Below, piece by piece: positions 1-13,400 of a stretch of 64,000 nucleotides of DNA (positions are counted from its first letter, which is position 1; each line of letters begins with the position of its first letter). Source of the DNA: Atrichornis clamosus (Eukaryota; Chordata; Aves; Passeriformes; Menuridae). The notes under the pieces are model-generated. The model was not told the DNA's origin. It searched no databases and saw only the letters and a program-made list of their open reading frames with translations. Where the stretch lies: contig WBMZ01012766.1 of assembly GCA_013400975.1 (NCBI GenBank), positions 18,364-82,363 of the forward strand, in the 5' to 3' direction. The translations under genes and the position numbers were made by a program.

Positions 1-67
1 TGTTTTATGACAGATTATGTGTTGGAAAACCAGAGTGGTTGTCACACACATAATCTGTCATAAAACA
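1..67. repeat. Perfect 22-bp inverted repeat (hairpin)
   Basis: Bases 1-22 are the exact reverse complement of 46-67, leaving a 23-base spacer. The arm begins TGTTTTATGACAG and its partner ends CTGTCATAAAACA. As RNA either strand could fold into a 22-bp stem with a 23-nt loop, with a little further pairing possible at the loop base. The outer end cannot be judged because the window starts at the first arm base. It could be the tip of a longer inverted repeat, a miniature transposon remnant, a microRNA-like hairpin or an assembly fold-back. I do not recognise the arm as a known microRNA. Confidence 0.85.
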
Positions 68-3000
68 TGTTCATAAACTAAAAAAACACATACTGATCAT
101 TAATGTCCTGTCTCTACACATCTGCATATAGAAGATTTTATCTCTTGTGGCAAGCAAAAGCCAGTAGTCAGTACCACAGAAATGTGATAAGTCTTTATCT
201 TAGGACATCTTTAGATAGTGACAGTGTTGTTGCTTATAGTGACAACATTTGCTGCTAATATTTCACTGAAGTATGATTAAGCCTTATTTTCTAAGATATA
301 GAAATATCTTATATTTAGAAATATAACCTTGTTTTTACTAGGCTCTGCCCTGGTGAAAACCAAATAATCATCTCAGTAGTAAATCCCATGCACAGACCAG
401 AAGTGCACTGGGGGCTAGATCCTAATACATTTTTGATGCTCTCTGGATTATCCTGCTGATGCTTTCTGTGATCTTCATGCACTGTAAGTGTGACATGTTC
501 TTCTTATGGACCCTATATACAACAGCATAGCCGTGAGCTTATTCACAGTACTTGGGCTCTGAATTGCTGTTTCTTTTCAGTGTTAACTAAAAAAAGCGTC
601 ATACCTATAACCAAAGAGCAAGACACAAAACATCAACACTGTTTGGATATCTGTCATCAAAGTGCCAATGAATTTCAATAAAAAAAAAAATACCTACTTC
701 TAGATCTAACCTTAGACTACCTTTCTTATCAATAGTGTATAGGCACCTCTTGGGTGTTATACATGTTATAAAAATTACACATCAGCTATTTTAGATATTT
801 ATTTTAGGATAAAATGAATTGCACCCTAGCAGTGCTTATTATTGCCCACTCAATAACAGGAAAAGGTACAGACCTCAAGTATTAATCCTACACAATATTT
901 GCTGCACGTTGTAAGCCTGTATATATTCAAAGTAATTCAAAATGCTGAACTCATCTCTTCTAAACGAACTACAAAAAAACTCCCTGTGCAGTACCTATAT
1001 CTCCCTAATATGAGATACCAATCTGTTCATTTGCCTGCACCAGCGTGCCATGGATACAGAGTGGTGGCCCAAACCATGGCATGCCACCCTGGTTTTTGAG
1101 TGATTCAGTGTGCAAATCTGCTTTTGAAAACAATGAGCTTTTCTGGTTTAAGTACAACTTTTAACAATCCAGTAAAACTATGCACTGGGTTTTGGTTTTT
1201 ACTGGTTTAGGGTTTTTTAATAATTAATTTAAGCTACTTTCTTCTGGTATTCTGCTTCAGTACTCTTCTAGCATTGTTTACATTTTAAGCTTTATTAGAA
1301 GGAGAGGAAAGTGTTGATAACGGACAGTTTGCTACCAGTAAAATCTAGATGTAAGTTGCTCAAAACTCTCATTTTGAACAGGATAGGAGTTAATTAAGTC
1401 CAGGTATTCCTCTCAGGCATTCATTAGATAGTAGTTTACACATCACCTTGATGTAAATGTATTGATGTCCTGTATCTTTATTAACTTAATTGACTATTCA
1501 CACTCATTATTCAGATGGACTGTGAAACTGAAAGGATTTACTCTTGATGCTCAGAAATACAGAGAACTGAGTTATATTATTTGGTTTTTCCCTATTGCTG
1601 AATTTTGTGCTACATTTTACTCTCAGTAGAAGCCTAGAACATCTCCAGATACATCCTTTAGGCTGATACTGGACAGATGCCACTTCCAAGGACATTCTGT
1701 CCTTCCTAATTCCTCAGATGTTCTTTTAAATAAAAAGAATGCCCTGTGAACAGTACATTTACTCTATTAGTCTGATTATTCCACCTTTCTATGAGTTTCC
1801 TTGCAATGGATACAGGGTTGTTCATAGACTGATAGTGAATATTAATCTGTTACAACATTCTGTAATAGTAAATTATAAATTCATCTAGCACAAATATAAT
1901 GCTGCAATTATTCAATTAACATACCTAATCTTTTCACCAACATGCTGAAAGCTTTAAGTGCCCTCTGTTCAGTGTTAGGAGGCTGCAGACTGTACGCATT
2001 GTGTATTATGTGTAAAGAATTGCAGATTCTTTTTTGAAATGTCCTCACTGAAGGTCACCTTGCTAAAATTATGGTTTCTATTATTGCCTTTTTATATTAT
2101 TTTAATAAATCCTGTAAATGGGGATGAAGACTTAGTAGCACCCTTTGCCTCAAGGTGTTTGTCTTTTTAAAGACATTTTTGCCATCATAGCACATGGACA
2201 GACTCTACTGGAGTCCATAAGATATAGAACAGTTCCTTTAGAATCTCTTTGATTTAGAAGAAGCTATATTATATTTAAAAAGCATGAATCTCATCAACTT
2301 TTTAATAAGTATAATCCCTCAGAAGTTGATGTTTTTTATGAGGGACAGATCAAGTGGACACAATTTTGCAAATTCTTTTAGCTTATATCTAACTGTAACC
2401 CCATTTGCAGCCTCGCAGCTCACAAATATTTTGAAAAGCCAGCATTGCTATTCTTCAAGTTTGGTGGTCTATAACACACCCCTGTTTTTATCAGGAGCAA
2501 GAATTTATTCAGGAAAATGCAAACCCTTCCTGCCTTCCTTATTCCAATAAGAAGAGTAAATGCAGTTTTTTATTCCACTTCAAAACCCAGAAAACACAAA
2601 GACACAACAACACTACTGCCCCTGGGAAGTGTTACTCTCCTACTGTAAAGTGGAAATCTCTGTGTTGTTACACTATGAGTGATGTTCTATGAAAGGTATT
2701 TGTAAATCAGGCTTGCTTGCAAATTGACAATTCATGTTATTAATTGTTATTACTAGTCTGAATATTTTAAATCCAATTTTCTATTTAACTCTTTCAGATA
2801 GCTAATGTCACTCTTTTTTTTTTTTCCTGAACATTTCTATTTGAATCAGTACAGTGCCCTTGCAGAAGCAGTTTGCTTTTCAATGGGATGAGTCTCATAT
2901 CTCATATAAAACATAAGGAATTTGAAATACCAGGGTTTCTTTTAACACAGAGGTGCATTTGTAGTTTTACAATGATTTATGTTTCTGGAGATTACTCAGC

Positions 3001-3429
3001 ACTCTAGATAGGGCACAGCACTGAGGATAGAGCAATTAATCAAATGCAGCAAAACTGATCCACCAAGATATTTTCTCTGCTGAAGGACTTATTGTAATAA
3101 CTAAAAATTATTGTGACAGTTATTATGATGACCATGGAGAGAATTAATTTCTCCAAGCTTTAGACATAGAACCACTCAGTGTCTGGGCCAAGACACTTCA
3201 GAGTCTTTCCCAATAGTCAATAAAGAGAAACAGAAAACTTCAGGGATATTTGCTTCAGTGTAGTTGTCCATTGCCAGTTCTCACCAAAGATAATGGAGAA
3301 GCTTAGCCTTTACATAGCTACAGCTGAATAAAATAAAACCTGCCTTTGCTACCTGACAGAATTTTCCATTTCTAGGATGTCATGAGTTTCCTTTTCCTTC
3401 TCAGACACAGTTTGGTGAAAGGTTACTGA
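68..3429. other. Unique AT-rich non-coding DNA
   Basis: No recognisable gene or repeat family is seen. Open frames are below 90 codons and look random. There are only short homopolymer runs, for example A at about 680-690 and T at about 2814-2825. Confidence 0.6.
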
Positions 3430-4209
3430 GTTTGGGCTTTGTAGGATCAAGTGGAAGTGAAAAAACCCCCAATGCCTTCTATGATGAATCAACTGCCTGG
3501 ATAGAAGAGGGGACAGCAGTGGATATTGTCTACCTTAATTATTGCTGTGTTTTTGACACTGTCTCTTATAACATCCTTATGGACAAACTCAGGAGGTGTG
3601 GACTGGATGAGTGAACAATGAGGTGGCTTGAGAGGTCATTGCACAGGGTCTAGTCGGAGGCTGTCACTGGTGGGGTCTCCCAAGATTTAATCCTGCGTCC
3701 AGTGTTTAACTTACTCATCGATGAGTTGGCTGAAGGGGAAGATGCCTCCCCAGCAAGTTCACAGCTGACACAAAGATGGGAGGAGTGCCTGGTACCTGAG
3801 AGGACTCTGCAGCCCTTCAGAAAGATCTGGACAGGTTGGAGAGATGGGCAGATAAGAACGGTTTGAAGTTCAACAAAAGCAAATGCAGGCTCCTGGGGAA
3901 GAATAACCCCGGCACAGAGTGGGGTCTGACCTGCTGGAGGGCAGCTCTGCAGAGAAGGACCTGGGGGTCCTGGTGGACAACAAGCTGTCCATGAAGAAGC
4001 GGTGTGCCCTGGGGGACAAGAAGGTCAATGGTATCCTGGAGTGCTTTAGGAAGAGCACTGCCAGCAGGCTGATCCTGCCCCACTGCTCAGCTGTGGTGAG
4101 GTCACATTTGCAGCACTGGGTGCAGTAGGGGGCTACAAAGATGATTATGAGACTGGAGCATCTCTCTTAAGATGAAAGGCTGAGGGAGCTGGGCCTGTTC
4201 AACTCTGAG
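3430..4209 (+). mobile_element. CR1 LINE fragment, reverse-transcriptase region, truncated at both ends
   Basis: This is a decayed piece of the CR1 non-LTR retrotransposon reverse transcriptase gene, read on the plus strand. Frame pieces at 3432-3614 contain a recognisable RT segment (FDTVSYNILMDKLRRCGL). Those at 3919-4128 contain the conserved C-terminal segment ([17 protein letters not shown]). The catalytic YADD/FADD-type box falls near 3757-3783, where the sequence reads KFTADTK, so one catalytic aspartate is lost. Stops and frame changes break the frame throughout, and about 70 bases of the usual sequence seem to be missing near 4128. The match continues into the early 3' untranslated part (GGCTGAGGGAGCTGGGCCTG) and stops at about 4209 without the usual CR1 3' tail. 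CR1 copies are normally 5'-truncated but keep their 3' end, so the 3' loss suggests a later deletion. It is a dead element. Confidence 0.93.
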
Positions 4210-4931
4210 TTGTGATTGTAATTTTGGGCCACGTTGGAATAAAATTTTTGATGTATTTTACTTAGCATAAATAACAGCATACTGAAACACAATAATTTCC
4301 AAGAAATTCAGTCTGCTCTGAGGAGTGGTAAGCCAACCAGACTCCTAGGCAGAAATTACATTTTCACTCCACATGTTCAGAAAATATTTAGGTATAATTA
4401 TATGATCAGTACTGTCCCTAATTTAAATTGCTTAACTATCCCTTTAAAATGTGTGCACTGAGAACATATGGATGAAATGCTGTCATTTCTCACCTTGGAT
4501 GATTGAAACTTTGAAGAACATTTCAGTCTCGCAGCCTGTCACTGAATGCCATTCTGCAAAAGGGTCTCTGCTGGGCTTGGATCGCGCCACCAGCGCTTTG
4601 CAAAGGAAGGCATTTTGGTTCCTGTTCTTGATAGGGCAGGATAAGTGAGGTTATCTCATTTGCACTTAAGATCTAGCATCAGGATGAATGTTTTAGCATC
4701 AGGAGAAATGATTGATGTTGGCATAAGTCTTCAAGCTGTTATTTGTGGGGAGTGTTAACTATTGAAACAGCTGTTCTATTATCCACATGTACTGCAAGTG
4801 TGCTACAAGGGTCAGAATTATTCTGGTTTCAATAAGTATCTTTATCCTCCTTGGCAAAATGTTTATAGTCAGGACATACTTTTTGGCACTTTCATGCTGC
4901 CAGTGGCATATTATATAACATATAATGCAGA
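4210..4931. other. Unique non-coding DNA
   Basis: No gene is seen. A small imperfect direct duplication of about 20 bases (TAGCATCAGGATGAATG, then TAGCATCAGGAGAAATG) lies at about 4675-4712. Confidence 0.5.
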
Positions 4932-5026
4932 CATCCTATCCTATCCCTTCCTGTCCTGTTCTGTTCTTACTTGTGCTGCCCTATCCTGTCCTATTCTGTA
5001 CTGTCCTGTCCTGTCCCATCCTATCT
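4932..5026. repeat. Degenerate (TCCTG/TCCTA)n pentanucleotide tract
   Basis: About 95 bases consist almost only of five-base units of the type YTGTC/CTATC on the plus strand. The units are interrupted and mixed, so this is an aged microsatellite. The unit resembles the five-base tail units at the 3' end of the minus-strand CR1 at 33.5 kb, but no CR1 body adjoins it here. Confidence 0.85.
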
Positions 5027-6799
5027 GAAATATGATAGAATCATCCATTAATTTTAGACATAATTTCAGCATGTACATTAGTTAATTTTACCCCTTTACT
5101 TAGTTAGAAACAACATAATTTCTAATTTAAATCCACTGAGCCCTGGTAAAATTTTATGCCATTCCTCCTTTTATACCTGTGATTAATACTTTTGCTTTTT
5201 AGTGGTTTTGTTTTTCAACTTCCTGCTGTAAACACGAAATGAAAAGAATGTAAGGAGTGTTGTAGAATAAAACTTCAAACTGCCTCTCACTTCATTATAT
5301 TTGTCCCTGTTCTATGACTTTGAAGGGATCTTCAGTTAGGACAGTGGTACAAACACCAAGATTTACTGCTAGAATGACCAGTGTTAACTTTGCAAGAACT
5401 CCCTTTGTCTTTACTGGTCCAAACTGTAGCTTTTTGGCCAAAAGATTACCTCAGTCTGCCTTTCAGCGTCAGGGAAATGGAAATGAACCTTTCAAAAGCC
5501 AGATTTCTCCATTCCAAGGCAAAATCCATGTACAAAACTACACCTTCAGGAGCTGTTCAGGGTATAACCTCACTTCTGAGAGTAGGATGCAGAACATCCT
5601 CATAGTGATGTGATGGCACTACCAAAGGATAAATAAAAATGGAGATATATTCCTCTATTCCTATAAAACATATCTCCGGTAACCTGTTCTCCATCTTACC
5701 TTCTTCCTTGCACTAAGCTTTTCTGCAGAGATTTGCACTAAAGCCTTACTCCTTGTCCCCCAACAATGACTTATTCCATTACCATAGGACATTGCTATGG
5801 GTGAAGGAAAGGAGAGCGAAGAAAGACAAATTGAGGTGTTAATGAACTGGTGAGCAACACAAAGCCAGTTCATATTTTTGTTCCTCTCATGAGTGATGTC
5901 TGAAAATATTTCTTTTCTGTAACCTTATGAAACTACACACTTCTGTAGCCAGATAACCTTACATCTCCTTTTATAATTAGTGCTATTACATAGAACCTAA
6001 GCTTACACAAATGTCCCTAGTGACATGATTAACTTCAGAGATACTAGTCAGCAGGAGTCAGTCACAAAGCATAAACTAATTAATGTTTGAGGACAAGGAG
6101 AGGACAAAAGAGGTCACTCATCTGACGTGCTTTTGAGGATTGCCAACTAAAAATGGAAAGGAAGCATAGCACATCATCTTCAGGGAGTTATTTCAGCAGA
6201 AACTGGAGAATCTTTGATTGCTTTCTTGAGTACTCCTCTCTTGGTTTTCTCTTGATCATATATTAAACGTGGCCCCTCAAAAAAAGAAAAGGAAAGTATA
6301 GATGGGAGAAGTAATTGAAATCTTTGTATGTACCATGTCAGCTCACCAAGAAATGTATCTAAGAAAATAAATTTTTGGAAGGTACCAAATTTACAGAAGA
6401 ACACCAAAGCTACATGTTGTGTCTGATATGCTGGTGTTGTGTAAAAGAAGAATGATTCTGATATTTTTATCTCTTCAGATTTCTTTTACTTTTTGTGCAG
6501 CAGAGTGCTTTTATTCTTAGGCCCAGATGCTTCATCCTAATTCTATTATGGTAAGCATTTAAATATGCACTGATATGCTGACCTCCGTGAGAATTAAAGT
6601 AAAACATCTGCTTAATACTTTGCTGAACAAATATAGATGATTAATATACACTTAGGTGCCCTGTTGAAATGGGGGCTGTGTTGGCAGTGTTCTCATTTCA
6701 TACACAAGGATGGGAAGTTTTCAAATATAAAATAACAGAATTATGCTGATTTTTATTAACTGAAGATCCTGTCTAGTCTACTTAGTTTCACCTCTGCTA
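5027..6799. other. Unique non-coding DNA
   Basis: No recognisable gene, repeat or RNA is seen. The 99-codon frame at 5314-5613 (+) shows no domain or splice context that I can recognise. Confidence 0.5.
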
Positions 6800-7480
6800 A
6801 AGAGCTTGGCTTTTCACATTTCTCCACGTAAATATACTGCAGCCACCTCTGATTCACTCACCTTGGTGCTCACGTCTGGGCAGGAACCTGGGAGGCCCTC
6901 CTGCCCAGCAGCACTTGCCCTGTACCCAGCCAGCAGTGAAAGTAGGGTAGAGACTGGAAACCCAGACAATGTGCTCAGCAGGGAGAACAAAAGGTGTGAA
7001 TGGGCTGGGAAAAGAGCTGTGAAACAACAGCTGCTCCAGCGGCAGGACACTGGTGAGACGAGGATACAAAACCTGGATAAGGAGTGTGAGTGCTGGAGAC
7101 TCAAAAGATGCTTGGGCAGATCTGCAGTCAGGACTGCTTTGAGGCAGATTCAGACTGTAAGTCTGGCGAGACGTTAGACGGGAGTAAGATAAATGGGAAA
7201 GGCACAAAAGCGGAATTAATTCTTTTAGTGCCATCTTTAAGAATTTATCAGTTTGCTACATTGCATTCAAACAGGGTATCCATGGGAGAGCTCACTTCAC
7301 CTGAGCAATGGACGGAGGTAGAGAGCAGTGGGGAGGCGAGACCATGCAAGGGCAGAGGGAAGTTGGAAGGGATGAGTGTAACAGATCCAGTATCTAGAGA
7401 TGGGAAGTGAATGATGCCAGGAGAGGAACAAGTGATCTCCGACCCAGGCCACACTCCCAGGAGCTGGGGCAGATGTATAC
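6800..7480. other. GC-richer block with overlapping open frames, function unknown
   Basis: This segment is visibly richer in G and C than its surroundings. It carries open frames of 96-126 codons in several frames on both strands, for example 6806-7177 (+) and 6854-7234 (-). Open frames in several frames at once follow from local GC content and do not indicate a gene. None of the translations shows a domain I recognise. It could be an old untranslated exon, an unrecognised repeat or a regulatory block. Confidence 0.35.
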
Positions 7481-10400
7481 CCAAGCATGTGTTTTTCTTG
7501 CTGTAACTCTCAGACCAAAAAGAGATTAAAGAGGTAGTCTATTAAGAAGATAACTTATATTATTTATTCTTCCATTGACTTACATGACAAATGGTGGTAA
7601 ATTTAAAAGCTACATCATTTTTGGTTCATATTATCTTCAATATTTCACATATGGATTTTTTTCATGAAAAATGAGAAGAATCTTCCCATTCACATATCAA
7701 CAAATAAAGACCAATGAAGAATATTCAAATTACCCAGTCAAGTTTTAGGAAGATCTAAAAAAACATAGAATGGAGTTTGTACATGCTATTTTAATTTGAT
7801 CTCAGTGTGCATATACATGCACGCAAACAGTAGTTTTTTCCAGAATCATGATTTATAAAGAGAAGCATCAACTGTTTTACTTCTCCTTTTATCTCTCCTC
7901 TCTGAGTTGTTCTGTGGAACAACAAGAATTCTTTATAATGTTGTTTTGGCATTCAGTCTACATCTCTCTTTCTTCTGTAGTCTTCCTGCTGTAAGAAAAT
8001 AACTCTAGGCAGACTGAAATCTTTGACAAAAATTTTGCTCTAAGCAAATGTGTCCTTATAGTTCTATGGCTCCATTGGCTTCTACATTTCCAAAAATAAA
8101 TAATGGGCAGGATGTTTATACAATTCTACCCATGAAATGGAATTGTTCTACCTTTTTCTCAGGGTAAACAGAAAAACGTAGGTCTAACAGAGAACGTGAT
8201 AAATGTCCATTTGGTAAGAGAAAGCCAGTGAATTTGAATGATACTCTAAGCACTAACTCCTGACTAAAATCTTTCTTGAGGTGCAAAAGTTGGTCTTTTT
8301 GGCAGTGTCTAAAGAGAAGAGAAATTAACATTTGATAAAGTTGTTGAAAAGTTGGTGAGCTGTAGAGATTTTTTTGACAGTCATGAAGGCATTTCTCCTT
8401 ATTGAATTGGAAATGACATCAGACAACATTCTGATTTTGGGAAAAAAATGTATCCTTTTCATCCTTAAAGTAACAGTACAGGAGAAGTCTGAGAATTCAG
8501 AGGGGCTGTAGGATTATCCTTATCCTACTTCCTTAGTAGTCACCTGCTTTTTTCCTTAAGGCATAGAAAAAGGCAAAAATTGATGCTACACTTGTGTGCT
8601 CTTGTCTGTATAACATATTGGGCAAAATTACCTCACTTTAAGCCAGGAAGGACTGTCATTATTATTTATTCCAATAAATAGAATAGGGCGAGGCTTCTGT
8701 TTTTCACATCTTTTAAAAACATTATATCTAGTGCACTGCCTCATTACTAGAAGCCCAAAGCTCTCTACATGAGTGCAGCTGCTGGAAGACACACTCCCTG
8801 GGTCAGATCGTTAGAGAAGCTTTAATCCTTTAGAACAATTTTTCAATACTGTTTACACCAGGGACTTCCTTGTACAAATGCTCTTTACACAAGACAAGAA
8901 TAACACAGGAAGAAACTATTTGTCTCTGATCTCTGAAAAGAAGGAGAGCAAGTTTAAGTCCTCAGGGGGCTTTCTATCACTTAAACTAACCAGGAGGGGA
9001 TTAATCAAAGATATCTTTGCAGCACGATGTACAGCCAGCTTCAAAGGTGCAATCACATTGATCAACAGAACAACACTCACAGCATCTTATGTTTTAAGTT
9101 GTGATAGAGCAGAGACTGAAAAGTCCAGTTTGTTTCATCACTCCTTCTTTCCCATCAAAACAACCACAGGCTACTCTGATGCCCTGGAATCTGAAGTACA
9201 CTGGTCAGGTGTTTGCACAGAACTCAGTTCTGCACTGTAATGAAGAGAGAGCACTGAACCCTCTGTAGTGATTTTATGTACTAATTTATAGCAAGCAAAT
9301 CTAATCTCCTTTCATACGGCCTTTTAAAAACTCTTTTGCATACAAACAATTTTCTTCCATTTATGGAAGCTTGATTATCCCTCCATAACTCCATTTCTGC
9401 CAATGCCTAACTAGTGTTATTTCCATCGTACTGTGTCAGCACACAACTAAAATACAGTAGTGGTGAAGTAACTCTATAGCCATCAATGAGAAAACCTTAC
9501 AAACTTTCAGATACAAGTCCTGTATATGTTGTAAACAGAGTAATAGGTGGAAAGCTTGTTAATAAAATTAAAGAAATATTTCTCAGTGAAAAATTGCAAA
9601 TACTTTTTCAATAAATCTCAATTTAAAAAAAAATCCATTTTACTAAAATATTTTTTGTTTTTAATTTTTGTTGAAAGTGATTAACTTTTATTACATTTAC
9701 ATTTGAAGAAAATGTGTGTTGCAAAAATATTCCTGTCATGAAACACTTGTCCATTTTCATCAGTTTCCTGCATGTAAACCCCAGCTTTTTCCAAAACTGG
9801 TTACAAATTATTCAATTAAGAGTCATGTCATTAAAACTTATAGGATAAAAAAAAGTTTTCAAAGTATTCTAGTATCTTATAGGTAATGCATATACATTTT
9901 TTCGGCATCAGGGAAAGATTTTTGGGGGGTCAAAAATTGTGACCTTCATTACAGGACAACAGTTTCCTAGTAACTATAAGATTTAGTTGAATCTTATGGA
10001 CAGATCAAATCTCTGATTGATATAGTTAAGAAAAGGGGCTTTTCCATGAGAGTCTTCCAGCCTAGCCACAGCCCTTTGTATAGGGCCACAGATAGTTAAT
10101 CTCCCCTCTTCCTAATGCACTGAAGTTTTAGTTATTTGTACAGAGAGAAACATACAAATTGATGCAAGGAGAGTTCATATCCCTACTAAGTGACCTAGTT
10201 AGATGGACTGTTGGCTGTATTCCATCTCTATTTGCCTTTTATTTGTTTTTTTCTTCATTGAAAATCTTTAAAATATTTTGGTTCCATGCCAATATTGTAA
10301 AAAACCCAAAAGTTAAGAACAGAAAATTTTTCAGCTGGGTGGAGTTGCTTTTATGTAGATAATGAAGTTATTTCTGAACTCTCTGAAAAAGCAAAAGGTG

Positions 10401-13400
10401 AAGCTGAGAACACAATCACAGGGGGTTTTTTTAATGCTTTTGCTAAAAATTATACAATTTCCTCTTTTCCTCTAGTGCTGGTCTTGTAGGGTGGCAGAAC
10501 AAAGCTCAATAGAGTAACAGTTCCAGCTCAGGTGGATCAGAGATACCATTGCTGTCTTCTGCCTCAGAGGATATTTATTGCCCAGGTAGCAAGGAAGACT
10601 CAAGTGGAAGAATACAAGGGAAAAGGCGGTGCTTTGTTGTTATGTTTGATTCTCTTTGTTACAAATCTGACATTTCTTGGTAGGCCACACCAATTTTGGG
10701 TTCTCCACAGACCTTCTCATCCTGTCTTCTCTATGTCCTGTCTCTTGCTAACTCTTCACTTCTTGGGAAACTCCCCATTTAAGATGTGCTTTTCTGTGAA
10801 AATTGGAAGAAAATGACCAGTTGTGAAGGAAGGATAACTTAATATTTTCTGCCTTTTACGAATGTTTTCATGAAGTGGAGCTGGTCTCTGCCATTTCCCT
10901 GTACTCTGCGGCTGCTGAGCCAAACACTGGAACAGGAATAAAATCAACTGAGCTATGTCTTGAATAGAAGAAAGGAGCTGTTCAAGACCCCAGCAGAGTT
11001 AAATCCCTTGGGAAACGTGGAGGACAACTGGAGGAAATTTAAAAGCAACTACAGGGAATGGGCAGCAAGTAAAAGTGAAGACAGAAGGCAGCCTGGTTTC
11101 TGACAGTAGGTGGTTTTGAACGACTTGATTTTAAAATGGTTTTCAGTAACTCAAGCAGAGAGGCCAACTCTGAAAGTGAAGTAAAAAATTCAAGGAGTAC
11201 TGCACACTTCACATAAAAATGAATCATGTGGACAATTGCTAGACAGACTCAGAAAAAAAGGGTTTGCAAGAATTGTGGGGGAATTTGTACACTTTCAAAC
11301 TGTACAGAGACATCTTTCAGTTTTGGATTTAACTCGGTCCTTAACATCTGACTAAATTATGAGACCATCTAGGGAAAAGCACTTGAAAACGGGCTACTAA
11401 AAGATTCAGCACTTACCATTGACAAAGTAAATTTCTCCAGGTCAAAGAAATTGCTAAAGTCCCTGAGCCAAGGTGTTTGCACATGTTTTGGGTGATGGGA
11501 AAGCTGAAGCGCTGCAAGGATGGATACCTGAGGTATGAAGATATGTGGAGCAGTTCTCAATTAAGAGCACAATGGTAGTTCACAGGAGATGGAAATTTCC
11601 AGAAACTGCTTTGGTGAATTATCTCAGTATGTAAGAGTTTTTAAGTGTCAACAGGAGAAGAAAAGCTTAAACAAAAAAGATAATGGTAAACATTTTCAGT
11701 TCAGAAGAACCCTTCCTGGCAAAAATGAAAGGTGGCACAAAGTGAGGTAAATGTAAATTTTAAATAATATGGGAAATACACAGACTTAAATTCTGACAGA
11801 GTTTTGCAAGTCAATGCAATGAGAGAAACAAAGTCATAACAAGCACCTGAAGGTAAATGGATGAAGTTCTTAGTAGAGAATCAGTCTGCATTTAGACAAA
11901 TAATTGGAGCCTAAAGAGTGCAGATACCTTCTCTCTGTAAAAGGCTTTACTAATCTGTAGAATCATGTAAGGTCAGCTTTTTAGAATCTCCCATTCTGTC
12001 TTACTCTCTCTGACTGTGAAGGGAACTTTAGGCGATTAGATGCTTTACAGAGGTCTTTCCTTTAACTTTGGAAGTGGAATTGCATGGAATAAGTCTGAGT
12101 ACAAATGTATGAAAAACAATAGATTGGAAGAGATATGTTTACTTTTTCCTTCACTATGAAGTAAAGAAAATCCAGTGCAGGTGAGAAATAGGCAGGGCTC
12201 ATTCAGATGGTGAACTAGGTAGAAATCCCAAATCATTAAAGAAGACTACAAGATGTCCTCTGGTCATGGGAAAATGGTCAAAGAAACTTCAGAAGATATC
12301 CATCTTTCTAAATTTGTACTTGAACGGAATATATTTTTCTGAAGATTGTAGAATAACTGGAACTGGAATGAATAAAACCACATTGGTCTGTAAAGGTGGC
12401 ACACGTCTCTTCTTAAGCAGAGCTGGAGAATTAAATTATGCAAAATGGGAATGCTCTTCACTCTCTGAAAGGACAGAAGTTTTTTGAGTTATGATTGATA
12501 CCAGATCATTTTTCTATGCTTCTTATATCTGCTGCCATCCAAGATTAATGAGGCTGTATGCTGGTCAGAAAAATGCTAATTAATGTCTGTGCTTCAACAA
12601 TATCTAAAACAGACTTCAAACCTCTAGTTTTACTGACAGAAGTAACTGCCTGTGCGTCTCACAAACACACAGGGATCACTCTTATAAATGTTTTCTTAAT
12701 TGAAGACAAAACAGACAGAATTTTTTTTTTCTTTTAAAATTCACACTCAATATAATTTGCCTAAAGCATGCTGGAGCCAGCTCAAGAGCTGAAGTATATA
12801 CCTGTCTTCTCAAGAAAGAAAATGTTCATCTTTCTAAGCTTAAAAGTGAACTGAAAGGGTTGAAGACTACATCCTACTCAGAGAATAGATCTAATAACAC
12901 AATATTGCTGGGACAAGATGTTTCAAGGCCATATATTCTGTATGAATTGTATTTAAATGTTATGCAGGACTTTTGAAAAAGGTTGCCATAAAAGTAATTC
13001 CGAAGGGATTAACAGGAAAAACACACACATCAAATAAAGATTGCAAAATGTAAGGAAAGCACAGAAATGTTTTATACTGATCTCAAGTGAATGGCAGTAT
13101 TGAAGGCAAAGTTAAACCTAATTGTTTGGTAAAACACATTGGTCAAATGAAACAAAAATACAAGGCTAGAAGAATAGAACTAACTGGTCTTGGAATAAAA
13201 GAAGCAGATCTGCTTGCATTGCACTGGAGAAAACACATGAACAAACAAGCTCTTGCCTGTTGCTCTCTCTTCCCCAGGACTGTCTTCCGGGAAATTAAAC
13301 TACTATGTTCACGGAAATCAATATTCTTCGACAGATATGGTAATCTGGCATAGCAATGTCAGTGGAATTACAAACATGAGCCTAAGCAGTTTGCAAGGAA

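Noticed and set aside
3817..4083. Minus-strand frames of 62-88 codons
   Set aside because: They are antisense shadows of the plus-strand CR1 reverse-transcriptase remnant.
13278..13339. Short exon-like interval after a strong pyrimidine tract and CCCCAG
   Set aside because: The donor is weak (ATG|GTAATC), the interval is only 62 bases, and several frames are equally open. A good acceptor alone is common by chance in 64 kb.
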